This document shows positions 11,485 through 23,759 of a DNA stretch of 64,000 nt, one piece after another. Each line of letters begins with the position of its first letter. The first letter of the stretch is position 1. The notes below the pieces were generated by a model. The model saw only the letters and a program-made list of their open reading frames with translations. It was not told where the DNA came from and ran no database searches. Origin of the DNA: Bathynomus jamesi (lineage: Eukaryota > Arthropoda > Malacostraca > Isopoda > Cirolanidae); NCBI GenBank assembly GCA_023014485.1, contig JAJOZX010009050.1:1-64000 (forward strand), read 5' to 3'. Position numbers and translations under genes: made by a program.

Positions 11485-11521
<37 letters not shown>
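11485..11521. repeat. (GA)n microsatellite
   Basis: This pure GA tract lies where most array units have one. The long SLSLSL-type open frames read from it are artefacts. Confidence 0.95.
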
Positions 11522-11525
<4 letters not shown>

Positions 11526-11869
11526 CGGAAAATGAAAAATAAGAAAATTATTTTTACACAAAAATATATGATCTATTTCCATATTCTGTATTCGGACTTA
11601 ACAAATTAAGAAAATTATCCAACACCAACATTTTATCTATCTCTCTTCAATACGTTTATTATGAATGAATAAAGACGCAAAAGAATGGAACTTCTTAAAG
11701 ATATTGGCAATGATAACACACGATTTAAAGTTTCTGCTCAAAATACTCCATTTGTGATGAACAAAGATGAAAATTTCAAAGCAACCCAAATTTTGATAAA
11801 ATTATTTAAACAAGGCTAAAACCCCTTTCGTAACTGAGGTAATTAATTTGTTATTTAATTAAATAATTG

Positions 11870-11917
<48 letters not shown>

Positions 11918-12059
11918 GTAATAATAATACTAGTACTACTAATAATAATAGCTAACATTTTAATCTTAACATGTAGATTAGTGTTAAAATGAGTTGTATC
12001 TAACTTTCATAACGAAAAAAATTTCATTAAGTCAAATTTAGAATTTGACAATATATATA

Positions 12060-12094
<35 letters not shown>

Positions 12095-12145
12095 TGAAAT
12101 AATATAACAAATTCGTATGATGACGTAGTGTGACTAAAAGTTTAT
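11522..12145. repeat. Array 3' flank of unit 2 with AAT and TA tracts
   Basis: The block corresponds to 3160-3740 of unit 1. It has an AAT tract at about 11870-11914 and a TA tract near 12048-12083. A conserved stretch near 11660-11810 is shared by all units, but its short frames are not maintained. No gene is seen. Confidence 0.7.
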
Positions 12146-12149
12146 ACCC

Positions 12150-13770
12150 TATTATAATTTAACATAAGAGGAAAAAGGTGGGAGCTTACATAGATCATAC
12201 AGGTTTAATGATAAAGTAAAATTCCTTACAGGAATATTACCTCTTGATTGGACTGGAATAACCGAAAATAACAATGTGGGTTCTCAAGCACACTAATGGC
12301 TATATTCAACACATACTTTTCTCTTAAATCAAAAGTAATATCTAAAACTAAATACAACAGACAATGGATCACCCCACCGCTCATTATGGGTATTCAACGC
12401 AAGCATACACTCTTTAAATTATGGAAAACTGACATTATTACCGATAAGACAAAAGAAAACTTACTGTAACAGGCTTAATGAAGTGATCATAAGAGTTAAA
12501 GCAGATCACTCTTCTTGAAAAAGTGATGAACAAAAGTCCAATCTTAAAATGTATGGAATACTTTGAAGAATTTAATTGAAACAAAAAAGGTGAAATCCCT
12601 TGTCCTCCCTCACACAAGACGGAAATTCTAACCGTGATCTCAAAGACATAACTATGTTATTAAACAACTTCTTTGCAAATATCTTCTCCAACACCGCACC
12701 CTCAATCACAAATACTGATCCTCACAATATATCCATAACAAACTCCAAACTAGTTTTTCTTTGATCTATTCCGATTGAACGATAAGTTTTAGCAGTAAAA
12801 AATCTGAAAAATACAGATTCTGACATCAATACGATTTCATTTAAAATACTCGTATATAAATTAGTATCGGATGAAATTGGAATCTCCTTCAGTACACAAT
12901 AAACAATCGTATACAATAAATTTTTTAAATTTTTAATGGAATACGATATTTTAACTAAAACATAGTTTGGGTTTTAAAAATGAATAAACAACGGAAGATG
13001 CCATAATCATACTATCAGAAAATGGATATCAGTAGAACAAACACAAACTGCCTTGCTTTTGCTCGACTTGTCTAAATTATATGATACAATTTCGCACGAA
13101 AGGAAGAAGAGGAAAGAAGAGGAAGAAGAAGAGGAAATATCCTCGAATGATACAAATCGTGTCTAAAATTTCGTCATCAATACATTATATTAGAAGATAA
13201 TCTTTTCAACAAGGCCATATTAATGATAGGCATCCCTCAAGGATCAATTATTGGGCCATTACCATTTCTAATCCACATCAACGATTTTTATATCACAACC
13301 ACTTTAACTTGTGTAAATTATGCAAATGATACCACACTTACTTCCTCCATCATAATTTAGACCTGATAACTGAAATGAACAGGCAATTAGAGTATGGGTA
13401 TTGAAACTATAAATAAATGGATGTATGCTAATAAACTTTTACTGAACCTGACAAAGTCATCTTATATGATTCTTACAACAAACCATATAAATAAACACCA
13501 TCAAATAAAAATGGCAATGGAGCTATTGCAAGGGTGAAATGTTAAAAAATGTTAATACAAATATTGCAAGGGTGAATGAAGCAATATTAGACGATAAAAT
13601 AAATGTCAAATGTTATGTACAACATATCAAATCCAAAATATCAACATTTCTCTTCGTATTATTAGGAATCTGTAAACTAAATGCCTCATATATGTATCAA
13701 ATCGTGCGTAATACTGCACCAGAAATCATCCAAAACAAAATATTAACTTCTCAAACACAACACCGCTTGG
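12150..13770 (+). mobile_element. Decayed non-LTR retrotransposon RT (unit 2)
   Basis: This is the homologue of the relic at 3740-5430, with an IPQGSIIGPLPFLIHIN-type motif at about 13230-13285 and a YAN/DDT box near 13318-13335. It has many frameshifts. It stops abruptly at about 13770, where it is joined to spacer sequence that normally lies about 500 bp further downstream. Confidence 0.7.
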
Positions 13771-13806
13771 CTTCTTTGAATAAATGTTTGTGGTCAGTTG
13801 ATGCCT

Positions 13807-13932
<126 letters not shown>

Positions 13933-14800
13933 CGGAATATGAAAGATAGAAAATTATTTTTTATACAAAAATATATGATTATTTCCATATTTTGTATTCG
14001 TACTTAACAAATTAAGAAAATTATCCAACACCTATATTTTATCTATCTCTATTCAATACATTTTCCATGAATGAATAAACGCAAAAGAATGGAACTTCTT
14101 AAAGATATTGGCAATGATTACACAAGATTTAAAGTTTCTGCTCAAAAATACTCTATTTCCCTTCGTGGTTTTATTCATCATAAATATTTTTCACGTGTCA
14201 CTTTCGTGAAATAATTTTCATATATATATATGTGTGTGTGTATTAAAAAAAATAAGAATGAGTGTACAACACCTTATAGAGAATCAGAAGAAAAGAGTAA
14301 TAAATAGTTGAAATTGTAAAAAGACAGTGGGTCTAACATTTACAACGACGTTTCATGATCTACCGACTGTACACTTTGTCAGCTTCGTAAATACAAAATT
14401 AGCCAAAATGAAATTGAAATGAGACCAAGGAAAAATAAGCGAAAAGTAGGAACAACTTAATTTCTCTTCGAAAGACCATTTCAAATATTCATTAAGTAAA
14501 AGACAGATTTACTAAGTAGTTTCCTCATTTGCAACGATTTTTTCAATTACACATTGAAAATACTGCAGCAAAATCATAACTTACTCTAAATCAACTTAAA
14601 CAAATATAAAATAACAACTGAATCTATAACTGAAAGCATCGAAAGCATAATGTTCACAGAACCAAAGCATTTTCACGTCTGATTTAATGGCAATTGGACA
14701 GTCGTGTCACAGATCATTTATTTTACATTAGGTTTAATTATTCAAACGAAAACAGTAATATTGTTGAAATTGATGAAAATGAAAATATTAACAGGGAATA
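13933..14800. repeat. Chimeric spacer upstream of FReD copy 3
   Basis: The left part (13933-14160) is the block that normally follows a FReD gene and its GA tract. The right part (from about 14235) is the normal spacer before a promoter. The RT relic and microsatellites that should lie between them are missing. No gene is seen. Confidence 0.65.
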
Positions 14801-15059
14801 AATTAGGAAGTAAAAATGAGAGTGAATCTAGTTTGGAATAATCTCATTTGAGACTCCTACTTCAGGATTTTCGAAGTGCACCGACAGGAAATAGAAATAA
14901 TCTGAGGTGAAGGTACGCCCACAGAACACACCATGTTTACAGATATACTGAAACAGATATATTCGCATAAAAAATGTATAAAAGGAGAGGATTTTTCAAA
15001 GCTACTGTATCTAACTGTTAGAAGCCAGTTATAGGACAGGTTAAAGAAGAATTGCTAAT
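14801..15059 (+). promoter_or_regulatory. Proximal promoter of FReD copy 3
   Basis: TCTCATTTGAGA is at 14842-14853 and TATAAAAGG at 14977-14985, 83 bp before the ATG. Confidence 0.75.
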
Positions 15060-15971
15060 ATGGTTGAATCCAACTTTCTGATCTCACTCTTGATGATTGC
15101 TTTAGTGAGCAAATTTGGTTGTGGAAAGACGAGTGAATCTACGATGATAGAACTTTACAACCTTTCGAAGAGATTGGATTCTCTCCTGCGTGCGTGTCTC
15201 AAACTCTGGCGCACTGTGAGAACTCTGCAAGTGGTTCCTTAATGCATGGAATGAAAGTACAAACGCATTCGATTCAACATTCGATGGACAATTTCAAAGA
15301 AGTTAAAAACCCTCCTCGAAACTGTGCGGACCTTTTTAACATCGGCGATAAAGTGCCTGGGGTTCGAACAGTGTACCCTTTCAGCTTTTGCGAAAATCGA
15401 CCCGTTTCCGTTTACTGCGATCAAACTACTGACGGAGGGGGATGGACAGTATTTCAACATCGAGAGGCTCTTCCACAAAGAGAAAACTTCTTCAGGAAAT
15501 GGGTGGCGTACAAACTGGGTTTTGGAAACCTAGACGGAGAATTCTGGCTCGGTCTCGACAACATTCACGCTCTCGTTAGCAACACTCTAATGGAACTGAG
15601 AGTGACCTTGAGGACTTCGATGGGAAAAAGCGTTGGGCAAAGTACGAACACTTTTACATCGGAGACGCCACTCACAAATACCTCTTGGATTTGGGAGAAT
15701 ATTCCGGAAATGCCGGAGATTCATTAGCTTATCAAAACGGTCAAGAATTTTCAACGAAAGATCAAGACAACGACATGTCTGGGAACAATTGTGCTGAGAA
15801 ATATCGCGTGCATGGTGGTATGATGGATGTCATCATTCCAACCTGAATGGGTACCAACATGAAGGCAATCACACTTCATCCGCTGATGGCATCAACTGGA
15901 AGGAGTTCCGTGGTCTTCAATACTCTCTGAAAACAACAACCCTCAGCCTCAGACCAAAATTCAAAAACTAA
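15060..15971 (+). pseudogene. FReD copy 3, three 1-bp deletions
   Basis: Signal peptide and domain order match the intact 304-codon copies, but three single-base deletions shift the frame: near 15164 (CTCTT to CTTT), near 15605 (GTGGACC to GTGACC) and near 15806 (GCGGTGC to GCGTGC). Their sum is three, so the last part is back in the original frame and ends at the normal stop. The pocket segment reads WWYDGCHHSN. No substitution-type stop is seen. The 3' half and 3' flank are the closest match in the window to those of copy 8. Confidence 0.85.
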
Positions 15972-16064
15972 AATCACAAAATTATAGTTATTTCTTGATA
16001 TCATATTTATTGTATTTACAGACAAAAACTATATCTCACAAAATTTTCTAGGATTTGCTTATTG

Positions 16065-16132
<68 letters not shown>

Positions 16133-16399
16133 GGAAAAAGAAGAAGGAGAAGAAGAAGAAGAAGAAGAATAACTTGTAAAAAGTTGCAGTAGTATTTTTC
16201 CTGACTTTAATAACTGTATCTGTATTAATTACATATTATGAATTTATTTGAAGATTTTTTCATGATACATTTGTTATAAAATGAAAAATAAATATTGTTT
16301 GGAAGAAATGTATTTTTGAACCAATATTCTCATTTTAAAATCCTTTCGCAAAAACATTGAATTATTGGCATTTTTCCTAAAAATGGTGTGTATGGTCCC

Positions 16400-16458
<59 letters not shown>

Positions 16459-17030
16459 GGAAAATGGAAGATAAGGAAATTATTTTTACACAAAAATATA
16501 AAGAATATTATCATATTCTATATTTCCACTTAACCCACTAAGAAAATTATCCAATACCTATATTTTATCTATCCCTATTCAATACATTTTCTATGAATGC
16601 AAAACGCCGCAAAAGAGTGAAAGCTCTTAAAGATATTGGCAATGATTACACACGATTTAACGTTTCTGCTCAAAATACTCAATTTGTGATGAACAAAGAT
16701 GAAAATTTCAAAGCAATTGAAATTTTGATAAAATTATTTAAACAAGTCTAAAACCCATTTCTTAGCTGAGGTAATTAATTAGCTATTTAATTAAATAATT
16801 GATAATAATAATAATAATAATTGTAATAATAATAATAACAGTAATACTACTACTACTAATACTAATACTAACAGGTGACATTTTAATCTTAACATTTAGA
16901 TTAGTGTTAAAATGAGTTGTGTCTAACTTTCATGACGGAAATTGTTTCATTAATTCAAATTTAGAATTTGACAATATATATTTTCTTTAAGGAAATAATA
17001 TAACAAATTCGTATGATGACGTAGTGTGAC
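15972..17030. repeat. 3' flank of unit 3 with CTA, AAT, GAA and GA tracts
   Basis: CTA and AAT tracts lie at about 16063-16133, a GAAGAA stretch at about 16138-16168, AATAAA at 16287-16292 and a GA tract at about 16404-16456. A further AAT tract is at about 16801-16848. No gene is seen. Confidence 0.75.
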
Positions 17031-18850
17031 TAAAAGTTTATACCCTATTATAATTTAACATCACAGGAAAAATGTGAGAGCTTATAGTAGATATACAGGT
17101 TTAATGATAAAGTAAAATTTCTTATAGGAATATTACCTCTTGATTGGACTGGAATAACCAAAAATAACATTGTCGGTTCTCAAGCACACTAATTTAACAC
17201 TAACTTTCCTCTTCAATCAAAGGTAATATCTAAAACTAAATACAACCGAGAGTGGATCACCCCACCGATCATTATGGGTATTCAACGGAAGCATACACTC
17301 TTTAAATTATGGAAAAAGGACATTATTACCAAATAGACAAAAAAATTACTGTAACAGGTTTAATGGAGTGATTTTAAGAGGAAAATAAAATCACTCTTCT
17401 TCAAAAAGTGATCAACAAAAATCCAATCCTAAAATGTATGGAATACTTTGAAGAATTTAATTGAAACAAAAAAGGTTAAATTCCTTGTCCTCCCTCACAC
17501 AAGACGATAATTCTTACAATGATCTCAAAGACATATCCATGCTATTAAACAACTTCTTTGCACATATCATCTGCAACACTGCACCCTCGATTCCAAATAC
17601 TGATCCTCACTGTCGACAATATATCCATAACAAACTTCAAACTAGTTTTTCTTTGATCTATTCTTATTGAACGATACGTTTTAGCAGTAAAATATCTGAA
17701 AAATAAAGATTCTGACGTCAATACGATTTCACTAAAAATATACAAATTAGTATCGAATGAAATTGCAATCCCCTTCAGTACACAATAAACAATTGTATAC
17801 AATAAATTTCTTAACTTCTTAATGAAATACGATTTTTAACTAAAACTTAGTTTGAGTTTAGAGGTGGATATACAACGGAAGATGCCATAATCGTACTATC
17901 AGAAAATGGATATCAGTACAACAAACAAACTGCCTTGCTTTTGCTCGACTTGTCTAAAGTATATGATACAATTTCGCATGAAATCTTATTGAATAAACTT
18001 TACATTTACGTTAGAAGAGGAAATATCCTCGAATAGTACAAATCGTATCTAACAAATCGTTATCAATACATTACTTTAAAAGATAATTTTTAGGAGAAGA
18101 CGATGTTAAGTACAGGGATCCCTCAAGGATCAAATATTGGGCCATTACGATTTCTAATCCGTGTCAAAAATTTTAATCTCACACCCACATTAAATTCCGT
18201 ACAATATGCAGCAGATAACACAACTACTTCTTCCATCATAATTTAGATCTTGTTATAACTGAAACGAACATGCAATTGGAGTATGGCTACAGAAAATGTG
18301 TAGAAATGGATATACACTAATAACCTTGTACTGAACCTGAGAAAGTCACCTTACATGATTCTTAACATAAAAATATAAATAAACACTATCAAATAAAAAA
18401 TGGCATTACTGCTCTTGCACGGGTGAATTAAGTTAAAATGAGATGATAAACTATACTTCAAAATTCATATACAAAATACAAATCCAAAATATCAACATTT
18501 CTCTTCAAATTATTTTCTGTTCATAATATTAGAAATCTACAAACTAAATGCCTCATATCTGTATAAAATCTTCCATCATAATACTGCAACAGAAATCATC
18601 GAAAACAAAATATTAGCTTCCCAAACACAACACCGCTTTAACACAAGACAATCAAACACGTGTATCAGAAAACCGAAAGATAAATTCCTCAGATCATACA
18701 AGTCAGAAGAGTGTATCCACTTTGTTATTTCCATAATAAAAATGAATCTATATTCTTATTTAGCAAAACAAAAACAATAAAAGTACTAAATGATAAAATA
18801 AAATTAAATAAACTCAATTAACAAAGTATCTAATAATTAATTATTTATTA
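17031..18850 (+). mobile_element. Decayed non-LTR retrotransposon RT (unit 3)
   Basis: This is a further copy of the unit-internal RT relic, with a GIPQGSNIGPL-type motif at about 18115-18150 and a YAADNTT box near 18200-18220. It is broken in all frames. Confidence 0.7.
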
Positions 18851-18892
18851 TTTAAATATTTAACTTCTTAAAGCTCAAGAAATACCATTGTA

Positions 18893-19656
18893 CAGGGAGT
18901 CCCATAAGTCCGGCATGATAGAAAAATAATAAAAAAAGGCAAAACAAAAGCTTTTATTTACAGAACGTGCTCAATTTGTCCACCATTGTTTTCAATACAC
19001 AAATTCAGACGTGATACCCAGTCAGCAAGCACACGGTGAATGATGTCAGGAGTAATGGTGTTACATGCCCCAATAATGCGCTGCCGCAAATGTTCAACAC
19101 TCCTAATTTTCTCTGCGTATACCAGCGCTTTCAAGTGGCCCCAGAGATAAAAATCTAGTGGCGTGAGATCCGGGCTTCTAGCTGGCCATTCCACAGGCCC
19201 TCGACGTCCTTTCCAATGACCAGGGAATTGTTGGTACAGGTATTTCCTTACTTGGGTGCTGTAATGTGCAGAAGCGCCGTCTTGCTGGAACCATGTTGGG
19301 AAATTTCCTTCTTCGTTCAAGACACTGGGAAATGCTTCTTCCTTGAGCATACGTAGGTAGGTGCCTCCAGTGACATGCTCATCGAAAAAGAGGGGGCCTA
19401 TGATGCGATCCTTCCAAATACCACACCATACCATCACCCGAGATGCACCTTGTTCCTTTGAAGAGGTATACCAGTGAGGGTTGTTTTGAGACCAGTAGCG
19501 GGTGTTCTGTCATTTACCTCACCATTTCCATAAAAATCAGCCTCGTCACTGAACAGAATGGTGGACGGGAAATTGGCATCCCGAGCATAAATTATGGTTT
19601 GTAGAAATAGAAAAATATGAATTTCTCCTATGATGTCGGACTTATGGGACACCCTG
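18893..19656 (-). mobile_element. Internally deleted DD41D mariner element
   Basis: Terminal repeats and flanking TA match the element at 6312-7525, but about 450 bp covering the N-terminal transposase region are missing. The catalytic C-terminal part (18958-19437) is open and keeps QQDGASAHY and SPDLTPLDFYLWG. The first catalytic Asp (FSDEADFYG, around 19540-19560) lies in a different frame because of an indel near 19508. Confidence 0.88.
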
Positions 19657-19741
19657 TATAAGCTAAGGTGAATTTTTGTATGTATTAAGAAACATATACA
19701 TTTACATGTGTGTATATATGTATGTGTATTAATTTATGTAA

Positions 19742-19743
<2 letters not shown>

Positions 19744-19772
<29 letters not shown>
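19744..19772. repeat. (TG)n microsatellite
   Basis: This pure TG tract belongs to the spacer region that follows the RT relic in several units. Confidence 0.9.
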
Positions 19773-19774
<2 letters not shown>

Positions 19775-19797
19775 CTTTGTCACGTGTAAAGTATGTA

Positions 19798-21756
19798 TAT
19801 CAGTTTGGTTTTAAAAGGTCCCACTCAACTGACCTGTGTACCTATGTACTTAAAGAAACAATACCTAAATACATTGACAGTAATTCAACTATTTATAGCT
19901 GTTTCCTAGATATAAGTAAGGCATATGATAGGGTGAACCACAATATTTTATTTGAAAAACTAGAAGGCAGGAAGGTTCCCACGTACATATTAAATGTATT
20001 GAAATTTTGGTATTCCCACCAATCTTTCACCGTTAGGTGGGGCAATGTACTATCCGAATGTTTTGGCAACTCTTGCGGGGTGAGACAAGGCTCCTTGCTC
20101 TCCTCTTTGCTGTTTAATGTGTATATTGACGTATTAATTGCTTCACTTGATGAGGCAACAGTGGGATGTTGTATAGGTAACACAAGGATAAATAACTTAG
20201 TTTATGCCGATGATATGGTGTTAATAAGTCTCTCTGTTAAAAGTCTGGATCGGCTACTAAAAGTATGCGAAGTATATTCGCAGAAACATGATATTCTTTT
20301 TAATGTTACAAAAAGTAAGGTATGCAATTTCATCCTAAAAGCTGTAATCAGCCAGCTGATATAGGTTTAAAATGAATGGTGAAGTAATTGAGGAAGTACA
20401 AGAGTTTAAGTATTTGGGTCAAACTATTACCAGCTCCTTGAGTAATGACTCGGATATAAGAAAACAATCTCGAAGCCTGTGTGCGAAAGCGAATATGACC
20501 ATAAGAAACTTTCGATTCTGTGCAAGTGAAGCTAAAGACACTCTCTTTCGTACTTTCTGCAGTAATATATACGGACAGCAACTCTGGGTGAATTATAAAA
20601 AAGGTTCTGGCAGAACCCTAAATTTGATGTACAACAGGTCTTTTAGACTCTTACATAAATTACCATCGAGATGCTCAGCTTCGCAAATGTTTGCTACCCG
20701 CAATGTCCCGAGCTTCCCGGAGGTAAAAAGACGTGCTCAATACAGTCTAATGCAAAGAATTAAAAAATCAACCAACCCGATTATCCAAGCTATCCATGAG
20801 TCCTGCCATTTATCCTCTAAGCCAGTGGTTCCCAACCTGGGGTCCCCGGACCCCTGGGGGTCCGCGAAGGTAGTACTGTGGGTCCGTGAGCTTTCAATAT
20901 TTCGAGAGGCTCCAATGGAAATCGTACATTTACCCACGATAAGGGCGCTCAGGCTAAAATTTCAAGTTCCCTTGCTCTTGGTTGGAATTATTAATACTTT
21001 TTTAATATGCTGTATTTTGATTGCATACTTTCTATATGTCCTTTATTTGATAGGGAAAATGAGAAAACGAGTTAATTATTAGTTAATAAAAACAGTTTGT
21101 TTGGTAGACGGAATCTTTCAAAAACATGGGGTCCGTGGGAAAAAAATAAAAATAAAAGGGGTCCTTTGTGGTGAAAAGGTTGGGAACCACTGCTCTAAGC
21201 TATGGAATTCTTGGTACGAAAACGTCTGTCTGTAGCTCCACTTAACCTTGACATTACAGTATTATTTCTAATCAATTGTATATATTTCTATCCTTAGTAT
21301 CCTTAGTATACTATCCTTAGTATAGGCATATGTAGTATATATTTTGGCAGAAAACACCATTTCCAATATTAAATTGTCCTACAGTGTGGATAGCTTTATT
21401 TTCAACATTTTAAAATATTTTAGGGCAATTTCGGGTCGTGACCGGCTGCCAGATGTACAGGATTGATTTTTACTTATAGATTTTTAATCTCGGAAGGTTT
21501 GAAATCTAGGCAATAGTTTGCCTTTGCCAACTGCCAGACGTACGACAGCTACCATCTCTCTGTCCGTGTTTATGCCTTCACACAGTCATTTTAACCTTAG
21601 CTCTTCCGCAGGGCGGAAGTTTTATAACTTTTTTAGATATTTTAATTAGTTCATGGCTTTGAAAAGGGCTTGGTTGTGACCAGCCGAAATTAATTAGCTT
21701 TTTTAAACACTGTTTTATAGTTAATTTTATATTTTTTCCTTGCGGGTTGGTGTAGT
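19798..21756 (+). mobile_element. 5'-truncated non-LTR retrotransposon with RT
   Basis: The RT frame begins at about 19799 with QFGFKRSHSTDLC. It contains FLDISKAYDRVNH (palm Asp), GVRQGSLLS and the catalytic YADDMVL box near 20200-20220. A 1-bp frameshift near 20325 moves the rest (EFKYLGQTI, thumb and C-terminal region) to another frame from 20372. The frame is interrupted at 20823 by a hAT-type MITE and resumes after it to a stop near 21236. The 3' region ends in a TA tract. The clade is not resolved. It is a different family from the decayed RT in the array units and is much better preserved. Confidence 0.8.
20823..21192. mobile_element. hAT-type MITE with 8-bp target duplication CTCTAAGC
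   Basis: The ends are inverted repeats CAGTGGTTCCCAACC and GGTTGGGAACCACTG. Perfect 8-bp direct repeats CTCTAAGC flank them at 20815-20822 and 21193-21200. At 370 bp it codes for nothing convincing. It interrupts the LINE reading frame. Confidence 0.92.
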
Positions 21757-21779
21757 TATATATATATATATATATATCA

Positions 21780-22350
21780 CAGGGTGTCCGAGAATTATCT
21801 GTACAATTTTTGGCTGTTATTAAAAGTCAACCATGAAGTATAGAAATTCCAGCGTTGTCCCATTTTACAGAGAATCTCATTAAGTTTTTTCTGATACCAA
21901 GTTTTGACAAGTTTTTTAGAAATTCCAGTGTGTCCGAACATTATCTGTACAAGTTCATCTTTTAATAAAATTCTTGATAACACACGTAAAATTCTTAAAC
22001 AAGATTATTTAGAATCTGTATTTTCAAAAGTTTCTTTTATTAAAGTAACGTTGTTACAAACATTCGATATGTGCACCATTAGTGATTCGCAAAACATCCA
22101 ATCGATACTCCAAATGTTGCCATGTACGCTGCAGCATATCCACATCAATTCGCTCAATAGCAGCTGTGATTCTTGCTTTTAAATCATCAATGTCTGTCAC
22201 CCGCGCACATTTCTAAAAAACTTGTCAAAACGTGGTATCAGAAAAAACTTAGAGATTCTCTGTAAAATGGGACAACACTGGAATTTCTACACTTCATGGT
22301 TGACTTTTAATAACAGCCAAAAATTGTACAGATAATTCTCGGACACCCTG
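21780..22350 (-). mobile_element. Mariner-derived MITE with long inverted ends
   Basis: Long terminal inverted repeats start CAGGGTGTCCGAGAATTATC and enclose, on the minus strand, a C-terminal mariner transposase scrap (DDLKARITAAIERID... TNGAHIECL) at about 22060-22200. An internal copy of part of the end sequence is present near 21925-21955. TA microsatellite surrounds it. Confidence 0.82.
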
Positions 22351-22358
22351 TATATATA

Positions 22359-22363
22359 TATAT

Positions 22364-22417
<54 letters not shown>
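22359..22417. repeat. (TA)n microsatellite
   Basis: This TA tract separates the mariner-derived MITE from the Penelope-like inverted repeat. Confidence 0.9.
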
Positions 22418-22421
<4 letters not shown>

Positions 22422-22460
22422 AGAAGGATCAACACAACGGCAAACATTTTCATTTATTTG

Positions 22461-22510
22461 TACTTCAGACGTTTCGACAAATCTTTTGTCATCATCAGTG
22501 AGTTGTCTTA
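22461..22510 (-). ncRNA. Hammerhead-ribozyme-like core (left arm)
   Basis: On the minus strand CTGATGA (22492-22498) is followed by a 6-bp hairpin GACAAA/TTTGTC and GAAAC, then GTC. This is the order of the hammerhead catalytic core as found in Penelope-like elements. Helix III would be only ACGT, a palindrome, which suggests cleavage as a dimer if active. Confidence 0.6.
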
Positions 22511-22805
22511 AAACCTTAAAACAAAATTGAAAAGTGAAAATTACATCAATACAATATTAAAACCATTAAAATTAAAACCTTAAAGAAAAATGAAAATTGC
22601 ATCAATACAAAATTAAATCATTTAAATTTCATCGCTATAAAAACTAAAATTAAATTAAATTTCATCACTATGAAAACTAAAATTAAATTACCTCAATAGG
22701 TAAATACACAATGTTTACATCCACCTCCATACTTGGCAAAGTCTAAGGGAACACTGGATGGTCAGAGGATCAGAAAGGGTATGTCTGTGAAAATCGGTTG
22801 GTTAG

Positions 22806-23141
22806 TCAAAAGAGTTGTAATTTGTACGATGAGCTATTATTATTAAGGGAGGGTTTGTTTCTATAGATGTACAAAGATTCTAAAATTCGGAGTTCTGTAA
22901 GGTTATTGGATTTAGTTAAAATTTCAAACTGAGTTTTGTGAAGGGGATGGTCGTTTTCATTACTATGGTTTCTAATTGCGGATTGTGGAGGGCTACTGAG
23001 GGGACGGTTGGTACGGACTGACAAGCCCAAATGTTGAGAAAGGCGCACCTCCAGTTGGAGTTGAGTGCTGCCAATATACGCAGCCTTACAGCTGTCGCAC
23101 GTGTATTTGTAAACAACATTGGGGCATACAGTTTTGTACAT
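22806..23141 (-). pseudogene. GIY-YIG endonuclease C-terminal fragment of a Penelope-like element
   Basis: The 111-residue frame has VVYKYTCDSCKAAYIGST, matching the GIY-YIG start (here AYIGST after a CxxC-like pair), then HLGLSVRTN, PPQSAIRNH and ILESLYIYRNKPSLN. This is the order typical of the endonuclease domain at the end of Penelope-like polymerases. In the complete element this domain nicks target DNA during retrotransposition. The reverse transcriptase part is missing here, so it is a 5'-truncated fragment. Confidence 0.85.
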
Positions 23142-23500
23142 CTATAGAAACAAACCCTCCCTTAATAATAATAGATCATCCTACAAATTACAACTCTTTT
23201 GACTAACCAACCGATTTTCACAGACATACCCTTTCTGATCCTCTGACCATCCAGTGTTCCCTTAGGCTTTGCCAAGTATGGAGGTGGATGTAAACATTGT
23301 GTATTTACCTATTGAGGTAATTTAATTTTAGTTTTCATAGTGATGAAATTTAATTTAATTTTAGTTTTTATAGCGATGAAATTTAAATGATTTTAATTTT
23401 GTATTGATGCAATTTTCATTTTGCTTTAAGGTTTTAATTTTAATGGTTTTAATATTGTATTGATGTAATTTTCACTTTTCAATTTTGTTTTAAGGTTTTA

Positions 23501-23550
23501 AGACTTAACTCACTGATGATGACAAAAGATTTGTCGAAACGTCTGAAGTA
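23501..23550 (+). ncRNA. Hammerhead-ribozyme-like core (right arm)
   Basis: CTGATGA is at 23513-23519, a GACAAA/TTTGTC hairpin at 23521-23535, GAAAC at 23536-23540 and the possible cleavage triplet GTC at 23541-23543. Stem I could pair TCA with TGA and, across a 4-nt bulge, ACT with AGT. Activity is inferred only. Confidence 0.62.
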
Positions 23551-23630
23551 CAAATAAATGAAAATGTTTGCCGTTGTGTTGATCCTTCTTTTCATCTGTA
23601 AGCTCCGTTTCCCTAAGGAGAAGTCAATAG

Positions 23631-23633
<3 letters not shown>

Positions 23634-23694
<61 letters not shown>
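23634..23694. repeat. (TA)n microsatellite
   Basis: This pure TA tract follows the right Penelope-like arm. Confidence 0.9.
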
Positions 23695-23699
<5 letters not shown>

Positions 23700-23759
23700 T
23701 TTTGACTTAAATGAGAGATAGAAATGAAAAAACAATCCTAAAAACGTGAGAAAAAACAA

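Larger units (their letters stand above)
22418..23593. mobile_element. Penelope-like element ends in inverted arrangement
   Basis: Two arms of about 456 bp (22418-22873 and 23137-23593) are inverted copies of each other. The loop between them holds the GIY-YIG endonuclease end of a Penelope-like element. TA tracts lie on both outer sides. Each arm carries a hammerhead-like core. The structure looks like two 3' ends joined head to head. Confidence 0.8.

Noticed and set aside
16138..16168. GAAGAA stretch after FReD copies as a regulatory element
   Set aside because: It is a simple repeat that varies in length among units and is absent from copies 2, 5, 6 and 7.
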